Shown: positions 1-7,418 of the stretch, in pieces | How positions within the stretch are numbered: the stretch's first letter is position 1 | Layout of the letters: each line of letters begins with the position of its first letter | From: Planctomycetota bacterium | GTDB taxonomy: Bacteria > Planctomycetota > JAJSAM01 | Direction: 5' to 3' | Assembly (NCBI GenBank): GCA_029932425.1 | Contig: JAOZQC010000017.1 | Span: 1-9,451, forward strand | DNA length: 9,451 nt | Made by a program: the position numbers and the translations under genes | The notes under the pieces: model-generated | What the model saw: only the letters and a program-made list of their open reading frames with translations | The model's database searches: none | What the model was told of the DNA's origin: nothing

Positions 1-674
1 ATCCGGGGGAAGAGAGGGGACCGGGCGAGGATCTCCGCCGCCCGGGCGAGCCGCTCGGCGCGCGCGCCGCGCATCCGCCGGGCGTTGGCGGGGATGGGGG
101 TCAGCTCCGCGGGCCGCCGGTCGAAGGAGGGGGCCGCCTCCCGGCGTTCCACCTCTCCCGCGGTGACGATGCCCCGGGCGTGGGCCACGGGGGGGCTCGT
201 CCGGAGGATCACCGGGAGGCCCGTCTCCTCCGAGAGCCGGAAGGCGAACCGGGTGAAGGCCCGCGCCTCCTCGGGGGTGCCGGGCTCCAGCACGGGAATG
301 AGGTTCATCCGGGCGAGATGGCGCTGGTCCTGCTCGTTCGGGGAGACCACCATGCCCGGGTCCGCGGCGGAGACGATGACCATGCCCGCCCGGACTCCCA
401 CGTAGGGGATCGTGCCCAGGGGGTCCCCGGCATAGGCGAGCCCCAGGTGCTTCATGTGGCAGAGGGCCCGCGCCCCCATGATCGCGGCCCCGAAGGCGGT
501 CTCCACCGCCACCTTCTCGTTCACGCTCCACTCGAAGTGGATGCCCGCCTCGCGATGGAGACGGGCGAAGGTGTCGCCGATCTCGGAGGCGGGCGTGCCG
601 GGGTACCCGGAGACGAAGAGGACCCCGGCCTCGATCGCCCCCCGCGCCACCGCCTCGTTGCCGAGGAGGGTCAT
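1..674 (-). CDS. iorA: Indolepyruvate:ferredoxin oxidoreductase alpha subunit, N-terminal part (runs off left edge)
   Basis: This is the first 224 codons of a large enzyme subunit; the rest lies beyond position 1. IorA, with IorB, oxidatively decarboxylates aryl pyruvates (indolepyruvate, phenylpyruvate) to acyl-CoA, reducing ferredoxin in the cytoplasm using thiamine diphosphate and Fe-S clusters. The visible part matches the family's thiamine-diphosphate pyrimidine-binding domain: it opens MTLLGNEAVARGAIEAG, has YPGTPASEI at residues 24-32 and EWSVNEKVAVE at 48-58, then HMKHLGLAYAGDP (73-85), GMVIVSAADPG and NEQDQR. The C-terminal thiamine and 2[4Fe-4S] ferredoxin-like domains should lie outside. 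The ATG at 674 gives the family's usual N-terminus, although the sequence before it (GGCGAGAG) is a weak ribosome site. It is divergent from the 836-1333 gene. The identity is well supported by motifs recalled from the family; substrate specificity is inferred. Confidence 0.9.
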   Translation of the reverse strand, partial: MTLLGNEAVARGAIEAGVLFVSGYPGTPASEIGDTFARLHREAGIHFEWSVNEKVAVETAFGAAIMGARALCHMKHLGLAYAGDPLGTIPYVGVRAGMVIVSAADPGMVVSPNEQDQRHLARMNLIPVLEPGTPEEARAFTRFAFRLSEETGLPVILRTSPPVAHARGIVTAGEVERREAAPSFDRRPAELTPIPANARRMRGARAERLARAAEILARSPLFPR

Positions 675-745
675 TCTCTCGCCGGGCCGGGCGGTGAGGA
701 GTCGATCAGGCAACGGCTGGGCTCCCGGGAAGGGCCGGATTCGAA

Positions 746-774
746 CGGACGATCATTCGGGGAGATGCTAGCAT
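746..774 (+). promoter_or_regulatory. Weak putative promoter for the 836-1333 gene, sharing the -10 palindrome
   Basis: On the plus strand TGC-TAGCAT (766-774) forms an extended -10. At 17-bp spacing the -35 position reads CGGACG (746-751), which has only the central GAC in common with TTGACA. Transcription would start near 781, about 55 nt before the ATG. It overlaps the minus-strand promoter almost completely, so the two could not both be bound by polymerase at once. Confidence 0.3.
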
Positions 775-793
775 CACCCCGGATTCTTTTCAT
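765..793 (-). promoter_or_regulatory. Putative iorA promoter with extended -10
   Basis: Reading the minus strand, ATGAAA (793-788) matches four of six bases of the sigma-70 -35 consensus. It is followed by a 17-bp spacer and then TAGCAT (770-765), four of six of TATAAT, preceded directly by TGC, the extended -10 signature. Transcription would begin near 758 and leave a leader of about 85 nt before the iorA ATG. This is motif matching only. Confidence 0.45.
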
Positions 794-835
794 CCCCCGA
801 GGGACCGTCCGGGGCGGCCGCGGGGAGGGACGAGC

Positions 836-1333
836 ATGGACCACGAACCGCCGCTCGAGCAGAGATACCGGGTCCTCGCGGAGATCGCGCGGGCCAGCCA
901 CTTCACCTGGCGGGAGGCCGTCCGCCGCCGCTGCCCGGAAACGGATCCCCGCGAGGTGGTGCTCGAGATGTGGGAGATCACGGGGGTCCGCACCGCCGAG
1001 GCCTACCTCCGGCGCCTCGACCCGGAGGGCGACGTGGCCCGCCAGGTGGCGGCCTCGATCGTCTGGTCGAGCCGGTGCATGGGGGAGGATGCGCGGCTCC
1101 TCCCGGGAGAGCGGGAGGGCGAGTGGCTCGTGCGCCACGACGCCTGCCCCTGGCACCGGTGGCACGAGGAGCAGGGGCTCCTCGACGAGGACCGTCCCGG
1201 TTGCGACCGGTGGTTTCAGACCGTGGTCCGCACCGTCAACGAGCGCCTCGGCACGCGGCTCTCGGTGGAGACCCTCTCCGCCCTCCCGGACGGGGACGGG
1301 TGCTGCCTCCGCCTGATCCGCAACCACCCGTGA
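836..1333 (+). CDS. Small cysteine-containing protein, possibly L-2-amino-thiazoline-4-carboxylate hydrolase-like
   Basis: A 165-residue soluble protein with no signal peptide or membrane segment. The N-terminal half is helical and charged. The C-terminal half carries a spaced pattern of H101, C104-P-W, C123-D, N135 and GDGCC (153-157). A CP-W near residue 100, a second Cys about 20 residues on, and a final GD-x-C before a hydrophobic strand recall the L-2-amino-thiazoline-4-carboxylate hydrolase-like family and related domains of unknown function. That match is from memory and moderate at best, so no reaction is claimed. The start is good: GGAGG at 824-828 is 7 nt before the ATG. It is divergent from iorA, and its stop codon overlaps the start of conserved element A (1332). 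Confidence 0.75.
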   Translation: MDHEPPLEQRYRVLAEIARASHFTWREAVRRRCPETDPREVVLEMWEITGVRTAEAYLRRLDPEGDVARQVAASIVWSSRCMGEDARLLPGEREGEWLVRHDACPWHRWHEEQGLLDEDRPGCDRWFQTVVRTVNERLGTRLSVETLSALPDGDGCCLRLIRNHP

Positions 1334-1367
1334 AGGTTCCATACGGAGGCGGGAACGAATCGTAGCC
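1332..1367 (+). repeat. 36-nt conserved element, copy A
   Basis: This begins inside the stop codon of the 836-1333 gene with GAAGGTTCC, followed by ATACGGAGGCGGGAAC. It is almost the same as the minus-strand sequence at 6637-6672. Over the first 25 nt the copies differ at three positions, all transitions; after two single-base indels AATC, GTA and CC also match. GTTCC (1336-1340) can pair with GGAAC (1352-1356), leaving an 11-nt loop that contains CGGAGG. In copy B one pair becomes a G-U wobble, so the stem is kept. Its function is unknown. Confidence 0.65.
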
Positions 1368-1441
1368 TCCGCGACTCCCGCCGTCCCGCCCGCCGCCCCG
1401 GAACCGTTTCTCTCGCGTGAACCACGCGTCCGTTCGGTCCG

Positions 1442-1461
1442 GGGAGCCCCTCCCGGCTCCC
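1442..1461 (+). terminator. Hairpin, possible terminator of the 836-1333 gene
   Basis: GGGAGCC (1442-1448) pairs perfectly with GGCTCCC (1455-1461) around a 6-nt loop. No T-run follows, so if it ends transcription it would do so inefficiently or with help from Rho. It is 108 nt past the stop codon. Confidence 0.3.
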
Positions 1462-1629
1462 TCAGCGCACGGGAAAGGGGTGAGGGATCCGCCGGATCCG
1501 CCTCCCCCGGCGGTGCGGTCCGCGCGGGCTCGGCCCCGGGGGGACGGGTCTTCTCTCCCCGGGGCCTCTCGCCCGTGCCTCTCGGGAGTCCGGCGGACCG
1601 CCCCTCGCGGTTCCGGGCGATCGAGCGAA

Positions 1630-1658
1630 AAGTGAAAAAGCCGTGCCTGTCAGCGATG
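1630..1658 (-). terminator. Weak candidate terminator of glycerate kinase
   Basis: On the minus strand, just after the glycerate kinase stop, a short GCTG/CGGC stem with a 7-nt loop is followed by TTTTT and then by a second T-run. The stem is only four pairs including one G-U, so the call rests mainly on the T-tracts in an otherwise T-poor region. Confidence 0.3.
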
Positions 1659-1660
1659 TT

Positions 1661-2785
1661 TCATTCCCGGAAGGCGAGGACGGCGTCCCGGGCCAGGTCT
1701 TCCAGGTGGCGGGCCGCGTGGCGGCGGGCCTCCTCCTCGGAGATCCCCCGGTCCGTGATCGCATGGCAGGCGGCGAAGCCCGCGTCGAGGAGGGCCTCCG
1801 AGCCCTCTCCGCGGGTGCCGGCCAGGGCGATGACGGGAACCCCGCGCATCATCGAGGCCCGGAGCACCCCGTAGCAGGCCTTGCCGTGGAGGGACTGGGC
1901 GTCGATCCGCCCCTCCCCGGTGAGCACGAGGTCGGCGCCCCGGACCCGCCGGGAGAACCGGAGGGTCCGGAGCACGACGTCGATGCCGCGCGTGAGCTTC
2001 GCCGCGCAGAAGAGCTTGAGCCCGAACCCCAGGCCCCCGGCGGCGCCCATCCCCGGCTTCCGGTGGTCCACCCAGAGGATCCCGCGGACGAAGCGTTCCG
2101 CGGCCCGTTCCAGGAGCTCCACCTGCTCCGGGGAGGCTCCCTTCTGGGGGGCGTAGGTTCGGGCCGCCCCCTCCGGACCCAGCAGCGGGTTCGTCACGTC
2201 GCAGGCGGCCGTGAAGCGGATGTCGAACAGGGCATCCGGGCAGGCACCGTTGTCGATGAACCGGACCTCTCCCAGGTCCTTTCCCGCGGCCGGCACCGGC
2301 AGCCCCCCGAACTCCACGCCGAGGGCCTGGGCCATCCCCACCCCGAGGTCGTTCACGGCGCTCCCCCCGAGGCCGACGATGATCCGCTCCGGCGCCAGGG
2401 CCGTCGCCTCCCGGATGAGCTCGCCGAGACCGTAGCTGGTGGTCCGGGTGGGGTCCCGCCGCCCGGGAGGCACCAGGGAGAGGCCCACCGCCTGCGCGGA
2501 CTCGATCACCACGGTGCGGCCGTCCCCGAGGATCCCCCACTCCGCGTCCACCGTTTCCCCCAGGGGCCCCGTGACCCGCGAGCTGCGGCGCTCGCCGCCC
2601 AGCGCCTCGAGCAGGGCGTCGAGGGTCCCCTCCCCCCCGTCCGCCACGGGACAGAGATCCACCTCCGCGTCCGGATCGGCGGCCCGCACCCCCCGGGCCA
2701 GGGCCCGGGCGGCGGAGACGGCGTCGAGAGACTCCTTGTAGCTGTCGGGGGCGACGACGATCCGCATGGCCCCGTATGACGCCAC
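1661..2785 (-). CDS. Glycerate kinase (type 1, 2-phosphoglycerate-forming)
   Basis: A cytoplasmic kinase that phosphorylates D-glycerate with ATP, in this family normally giving 2-phosphoglycerate for lower glycolysis. The 374-residue length is typical. Family motifs appear in order: MRIVVAPDSYKESL (7-20), CPVADGGEGT (45-54), GLGGSAVNDLG (138-148), ACDVTNPLLG (194-203), YAPQKGA (211-217), GMGAAGGLGFGLKL (245-258), GADLVLTGEGRIDAQS (283-298) and GKACYGVL. GSAVNDLG departs slightly from the usual GSATNDGG. The start is uncertain. GTG at 2785 is preceded by GGGAGG at a spacing of about 8 nt. ATG at 2767 gives the family's standard first residues but has only GGGG two bases upstream. The gene is divergent from icd across about 120 bp. 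No glyoxylate carboligase or tartronate reductase gene is nearby to indicate the source of glycerate. Confidence 0.93.
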   Translation of the reverse strand: MASYGAMRIVVAPDSYKESLDAVSAARALARGVRAADPDAEVDLCPVADGGEGTLDALLEALGGERRSSRVTGPLGETVDAEWGILGDGRTVVIESAQAVGLSLVPPGRRDPTRTTSYGLGELIREATALAPERIIVGLGGSAVNDLGVGMAQALGVEFGGLPVPAAGKDLGEVRFIDNGACPDALFDIRFTAACDVTNPLLGPEGAARTYAPQKGASPEQVELLERAAERFVRGILWVDHRKPGMGAAGGLGFGLKLFCAAKLTRGIDVVLRTLRFSRRVRGADLVLTGEGRIDAQSLHGKACYGVLRASMMRGVPVIALAGTRGEGSEALLDAGFAACHAITDRGISEEEARRHAARHLEDLARDAVLAFRE

Positions 2786-2907
2786 ACCGGCGGCCTCCCG
2801 GCAAGGATCGCCGGCCCGCCGCGGCCCCGGGTCCGGATCTCCTCGCCTCGCGGGGTCCGCGGCGGCGAGAATGGCGGCTTGTCCATTTCATCCACGGGAG
2901 GGCAGCG
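2786..2907. promoter_or_regulatory. Divergent spacer between glycerate kinase and icd
   Basis: Both genes must start from this 122-bp GC-rich spacer or from within each other. GAGAAT at 2867-2872, in the context GCGAGAATGG, is four of six of a -10 box and lies 35 nt before the icd start, but I see no matching -35. The same ten bases recur at 6749-6758, 40 nt before the next plus-strand gene of similar layout. No operator or riboswitch is recognisable. Confidence 0.3.
2897..2901 (+). promoter_or_regulatory. Ribosome binding site that sets the icd start
   Basis: GGAGG sits 6 nt upstream of the GTG at 2908. The open frame continues upstream to an ATG at 2776, but that extension would overlap the start of the divergent kinase gene and add 44 residues with no counterpart in the family. 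This site therefore decides the start. Confidence 0.75.
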
Positions 2908-4251
<1,344 letters not shown>

Positions 4252-4263
4252 GCGGCGGATCCC

Positions 4264-4298
4264 CGGGCCGGGCGCCGCGGCGTGCGGCGCCCGGTCCG
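4264..4298. terminator. Bidirectional hairpin between convergent icd and hflC
   Basis: CCGGGCGCCGC (4268-4278) and GCGGCGCCCGG (4284-4294) are perfect complements around a 5-nt loop. The stem continues outward by four more pairs, one of them G-U, to about 15 pairs. It lies in the 54-bp gap between two convergent stop codons, where a shared terminator is expected. The plus-strand 3' flank is only moderately T-rich (CCCTTCCCTACTTC), and there is no T-run on the other side. Confidence 0.7.
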
Positions 4299-4305
4299 CC
4301 CTTCC

Positions 4306-5256
4306 CTACTTCTTCCCGGCGCCCAGCTCCTTCAGGTAGCGGAAGAGGGGATTGTCCAGGCCGATCACCAGGCGGGTCTTTCCGTTCACCGTCTTCCGGA
4401 GGGCGTCGAGGCTCCGGACGAAGGCGTAGAAGTCGGGGTCCTTGCCGTAGGCCTCGGCGTAGATCGTGAGTGCCTGGGCGTCCGCGTCGCCCCGGATGAT
4501 GGTGGCCCGCTTCGCCGCCTCGGACTCGATCTGCTCGAGTTCCTTGGCCATGTCACCGAGGATCCGGGCCTCGAGCTCCCGGCCCTCCGACTCGAAGAGG
4601 TTCGCCACCCGCTTCCGCTCCGAGCGCATCCGCTCGTGGATCTTCGGGATCACGTCCTGCACGTAGTTGATGTGCTTGATGCCGAGGTCGACGACGGTGA
4701 AACCGTACTTCTCCTCCAGGTCCTTCCGCGCCTGGTCGAGGATCTCGCGGACGATGCGCTCGCGCCCCACCTCGATCACCACGTTCCGCTCCTCCTCCGC
4801 CTTCTCCAACTCCTCGGTGGTGTACTTGAGCTTCCGCCGGGTGTTGCGGAGGACCTCCATGAAGGGGTAGGTGGAGACCACGTTCTTCACGCTGGCGTCG
4901 ATCTGGCCGTCCAGCACCCCCTGCCCCGCGTTCTCCGTTCGCAGCGCCTCGTAGAAGCGCTTCGGATCCGTCACCCTCCAGCGGGCGAAGGTGTTCACCT
5001 CGATCTTCTGCTTCTCCACCGTGAGGAGGTTGCTGGGCTCGCCGTCCCACTCCCGCAGGCGCCGGTCGACGAACACCACCGTCTGCACGAGAGGGGTCTT
5101 CAGGTAGAGGCCGGGCTCGGTGACGGTGCTCGTCACTCTCCCGAACTGCAGGACGAGGGCGTACTCCGATTCGTCCACCACGTAGACCGAGGAGAAGATG
5201 ACCACGGCGGCGATGACCACCACCACGGTGAAAACCACCCAGCTCCGGACGCGCAT
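4306..5256 (-). CDS. hflC: HflC, SPFH-domain membrane protein of the HflK-HflC complex
   Basis: A 316-residue membrane-anchored protein. With HflK it forms the large SPFH assembly that, in E. coli, encloses and modulates the FtsH protease, with most of the protein on the periplasmic face. There is a short N-terminal membrane helix at about residues 6-23. Next comes the SPFH (prohibitin-like) domain from about 25 to 200, beginning VYVVDESEYALVLQFGR, with the typical EPGLYLKTPLVQTVVFVD and EKQKIEVNTFARWRV. A charged coiled coil follows (about 205-265), then a C-terminal segment containing YGKDPDFYAFVRSLDAL (270-286), a family hallmark. The start lies 2 nt after the hflK stop, with GGAGG about 5 nt upstream inside the end of hflK, so the pair is one transcript and probably translationally coupled. 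No ftsH is in the window. Confidence 0.95.
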   Translation of the reverse strand: MRVRSWVVFTVVVVIAAVVIFSSVYVVDESEYALVLQFGRVTSTVTEPGLYLKTPLVQTVVFVDRRLREWDGEPSNLLTVEKQKIEVNTFARWRVTDPKRFYEALRTENAGQGVLDGQIDASVKNVVSTYPFMEVLRNTRRKLKYTTEELEKAEEERNVVIEVGRERIVREILDQARKDLEEKYGFTVVDLGIKHINYVQDVIPKIHERMRSERKRVANLFESEGRELEARILGDMAKELEQIESEAAKRATIIRGDADAQALTIYAEAYGKDPDFYAFVRSLDALRKTVNGKTRLVIGLDNPLFRYLKELGAGKK

Positions 5257-5258
5257 GG

Positions 5259-6278
5259 CTACCTCCCCTCCCGGCGACCGAGGTCGAGGAGCTTGAGGAT
5301 CCCCCCGTCGCCGCCGTCCAGCAGGGTGATCCCCCCCACCTTCGGCAGGATCTCCTCCAGGGCCTCGAGATAGAGGCGGCGCCGCGTCACCTCCGGCGCC
5401 TTCTCGTACTCCTCGAGGACGGCGAGGAACGCGGCCGCTTCGCCCTTCGCCCGGTTCACCCGGCCGATCAGGTACCCCTCCGCCTCCTTGATGGACTTCT
5501 CCGCCGCGCCGCGGGCGGCGGGGACCTTCTCGTTGCGGAGGCCCTTCGCCTCGTTGATGATGCGGTCCTTCTCCTGCTTCGCCTCCTCCACCTGGTTGAA
5601 GGCCTCCCGCACCGGATCCGGAGGCACCACCCCCTTCAGGTTCACCTTGACGATCTGGATCCCGCACCGCAGGCGGTCGAGCCGGGCCTGCATCTTCTCG
5701 GAAACGGCGTCGGCGATGGCCGTCCGGTCCTGGGTCAGCACCTCGTCCACCGAGCGGTCTCCCACCTCCGTGCGCATCACGGCCTGGGAGATGTCCCGGA
5801 GAGTCTCCACCGGGTTCCGCACCTCGAAGAAGTACTTGCGGAGGTCCCGGATCCGGTACCGCACCTCCCAGTTCACCATGGCGAGGTTCAGGTCGCCGGT
5901 GAGCATGTTGGCCTCCGCCTGCACGCGGGGGCTCCGGTAGTCGTACTCGCTCTTGACCCCGGCCCGGATCGTGCGGAACCCGAACTCCTCGCGGTGGACG
6001 GTCTTGACCCGCCCCTTGTAGACCTTGTCGATCCCGAAGGGCAGCCGCCCGTGGAAGCCCGGGCCCGCGGTGGTGAAGTAGCGGCCGAAGCGGAGGATCA
6101 CGGCCTCCTCGTCCGCGGCCACCGTGTAGTAGGAGCTGAAGAGCCCCCAGACGGCAAGCACCAGCGCCACCCCGATCCAGGCGAGGAGGAACACCCGGGC
6201 GGGATGCCGGGCGGCCCACTCCAGGGGGTCGGGACGGCGGTAGGCGCGGCGCGGGGGCGGTTCTCCGAACACGGACAT
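5259..6278 (-). CDS. hflK: HflK, SPFH-domain membrane protein of the HflK-HflC complex
   Basis: A 339-residue partner of HflC and first gene of the pair. A basic N-terminal tail of about 27 residues precedes one membrane helix (about 28-48). The SPFH domain follows from about 52, with EEAVILRFGRYFTTAGPGFH. Residues 216-310 form the HflK-type coiled coil: GVVPPDPVREAFNQVEEAKQ, then NEAKG and AARGAAEKSIKEAEGY. It ends soon after EEILPKVGGITLLD (308-321). It is shorter than the 419-residue E. coli protein, lacking the long glycine-rich N-terminal tail and the extended C-terminal tail. The start is clear: GGAGG about 6 nt before the ATG at 6278. A 520-bp gene-free stretch lies upstream and must hold its promoter, though I could not identify a good one. 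Confidence 0.95.
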   Translation of the reverse strand: MSVFGEPPPRRAYRRPDPLEWAARHPARVFLLAWIGVALVLAVWGLFSSYYTVAADEEAVILRFGRYFTTAGPGFHGRLPFGIDKVYKGRVKTVHREEFGFRTIRAGVKSEYDYRSPRVQAEANMLTGDLNLAMVNWEVRYRIRDLRKYFFEVRNPVETLRDISQAVMRTEVGDRSVDEVLTQDRTAIADAVSEKMQARLDRLRCGIQIVKVNLKGVVPPDPVREAFNQVEEAKQEKDRIINEAKGLRNEKVPAARGAAEKSIKEAEGYLIGRVNRAKGEAAAFLAVLEEYEKAPEVTRRRLYLEALEEILPKVGGITLLDGGDGGILKLLDLGRREGR

Positions 6279-6636
6279 GACGGACCTCCGGGTGAGGGGC
6301 GGGATCGGCCGAGAGGGAGAGCCTAACCGATCCGCGGCACGCATGCTCCCGAAAGGCGGGAACGCAACGCGGGAGAACGGGGAAAGGGCCGCGGGGAGGG
6401 GGAGCGCGAGGGGCGCCCTGCCTGGTTCACGAGGGCGCACGGTGTCGGCCGGCCGTCGCGTGCGAGGGCGGCGGCAGGGCTCGTCCCCGGTCCGGGAAGG
6501 GTCGACTCCCGCGAGCGCCTTGCCCCCCCTCGCCCGGGACACGCGGGAGGTTCCCGCCGGAAGCCGCGAGCCTGCGAGGGTCCCGCCCTGCCGCGAAGCC
6601 TCTCCGGACCACCCCGCGCCCCCTTGAACGACGCAG

Positions 6637-6672
6637 GGTTACAGATTGCTCCCACCTCCGTACGGAACCTTC
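6637..6672 (-). repeat. 36-nt conserved element, copy B
   Basis: Read on the minus strand this begins GAAGGTTCCGTACGGAGG and ends GTAACC. It is the inverted counterpart of the element at 1332-1367, with about 31 of 36 bases shared after two single-base indels. The stem GTTCC/GGAGC keeps pairing through a U-G wobble where copy A has U-A. It lies about 360 nt upstream of hflK in the same orientation as hflK, and 126 nt upstream of the divergent 6799 gene. Confidence 0.65.
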
Positions 6673-6721
6673 GTGGTCCCCCGAGGCCAACCGGCCCGTT
6701 CCCCGGTCCCAAGTTTTCGAG

Positions 6722-6731
6722 CGAACGTTCG
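6722..6731. promoter_or_regulatory. Palindrome CGAACGTTCG, possible operator
   Basis: A perfect 10-bp palindrome 67 nt upstream of the 6799 start codon. It resembles halves of the Gram-positive-type SOS box (CGAAC, GTTCG) but without the four-base gap, so a LexA role is not supported. In DNA this GC-rich such palindromes also occur by chance. Confidence 0.2.
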
Positions 6732-6798
6732 ATCGCTGGACACGCGTGCGAGAATGGAGGGACGGGAAGAGTCGACGGGCCGACGGGCGAGGTGCGGA

Positions 6799-7344
6799 AT
6801 GTCCTTCACGAACGACGAGTGGGCGGCGGGGCTCCCCTTCGAGGAGTACCTGGCCCGGGTCCGGTCCCATGCCGACATCTGGCGCCGCCACTGGGAACAC
6901 GCGGAGCTGGACGACGTCTCCCGGGCCCGCCTCGCGGACCTCCCGGGGCCGCGGCGGGTGCTCGTCCTCTCCGAGGACGGGTGCGGGGACGCCGCCCGGT
7001 CCGTCCCCCTGATCGCCCGCGCCTGCCGGGCCGCGCCGGGCGTGGAGATCCGGGTGGTCACCCCCGCGGATCACGCCGGTCTCATGGACCGCCACCTCAC
7101 CAAGGGGGCGAAGGCGATCCCCGTGGTCATGGCGGCGGACGGCGAGGGCCGCGATCTCGGCTGGTGGGGTCCGCGGCCCGCCCCCCTCCAGACGCTGCTC
7201 CGCCGGCGCCTTGTCGAGCTGGGTCCCCCCTCCCCCGAGAACCGGGGCGCCTTCTACGCTCCCCTCATGGCGTGGTACCGGAAGGACGGGGGACGGACGA
7301 TCCTCGACGAGTTCCTGCTGCTCCTGGAGCGCGGCGCCCGCTGA
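6799..7344 (+). CDS. Thioredoxin-family protein (Thioredoxin_9-like)
   Basis: A 181-residue cytoplasmic protein without signal peptide. A helical N-terminus (1-48) precedes a thioredoxin fold: strand VLVLSEDGCGDAARSVPLI (54-72), strand VEIRVVTP (82-89), then GLMDRHLTKGAKAIPVV (94-110) with the cis-proline at P108, and WWGPRPAPLQ (122-131). The LMDxxLT-G-IP and WGPRP signatures are those I recall for the Thioredoxin_9 group. Family members often read ED-WCGD-; here the Trp is Gly and only C62 stands at the active site, with no CxxC, so disulfide exchange would be monothiol. C76 is not positioned to pair. ATG 6799 is preferred because GAGGT lies 5 nt upstream and the fold begins properly; ATG 6754 and TTG 6646 are in frame but lack ribosome sites. 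It is followed 74 nt later by the lipoprotein gene. Confidence 0.8.
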   Translation: MSFTNDEWAAGLPFEEYLARVRSHADIWRRHWEHAELDDVSRARLADLPGPRRVLVLSEDGCGDAARSVPLIARACRAAPGVEIRVVTPADHAGLMDRHLTKGAKAIPVVMAADGEGRDLGWWGPRPAPLQTLLRRRLVELGPPSPENRGAFYAPLMAWYRKDGGRTILDEFLLLLERGAR

Positions 7345-7418
7345 CCGTCCCCGAGGGCCGGGAACCTTCCCTCCGGGGGCCGCGTCCCACTCGTGGCCCG
7401 ATCCCGAGGAGAGCCTCC

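Larger units (their letters stand above)
675..835. promoter_or_regulatory. Divergent intergenic control region between iorA and the 836 gene
   Basis: This 161-bp spacer separates two divergent genes. Its notable feature is the perfect 12-bp palindrome GATGCTAGCATC at 764-775. Allowing one A/A mismatch, the palindrome extends to 22 bp (759-780), flanked by GGGG and CCCC. Because TGCTAGCAT is self-complementary, the same bases read as an extended -10 on both strands. No other clear operator is visible. Confidence 0.5.
1334..1660. other. Gene-free interval between the 836 gene and glycerate kinase
   Basis: No convincing coding region lies here; the open frames crossing it have shadow-type composition. 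It holds element A (1332-1367), a hairpin at 1442-1461, a tandem 9-bp direct repeat GGATCCGCC (1485-1502) and several further GC-rich self-complementary stretches. Its last 35 bases (about 1623-1660) are markedly richer in A and T than everything around them. The genes on either side converge on this interval. Confidence 0.6.
6279..6798. other. Long divergent gene-free interval between hflK and the 6799 gene
   Basis: About 520 bp with no supported gene; frames crossing it are shadows. It contains a small hairpin TCCCG-AAAGG-CGGGA (6347-6361), element B on the minus strand (6637-6672), and the 10-bp palindrome CGAACGTTCG (6722-6731). GAGAAT (6750-6755) is -10-like and lies 43 nt before the next start codon. 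I see no convincing -35 for either direction. The length is unusual beside the tight spacing elsewhere, which leaves room for an unrecognised RNA or regulatory site. Confidence 0.5.

Noticed and set aside
731..751. tRNA T-arm-like sequence on the minus strand (GTCCG-TTCGAAT-CCGGC)
   Set aside because: It has the TTCGAAT loop and a near stem (one mismatch, one wobble), but no D-arm, anticodon arm or matching 5' acceptor strand lies upstream and no CCA follows. At most a decayed tRNA end; more likely chance.
6722..6731. LexA/SOS box
   Set aside because: The half-sites CGAAC and GTTCG abut with no four-base gap, and the downstream gene is not an SOS gene.
7354..7378. Third copy of the 36-nt element (minus strand GAAGGTTCC near 7362-7370)
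   Set aside because: Only nine bases match; the following RTACGGAGG core is absent.
6624..7418. N-terminal extension of the lipoprotein frame upstream of 7419
   Set aside because: It overlaps the thioredoxin-like gene in another frame and would bury the signal peptide and lipobox in the middle of the protein.
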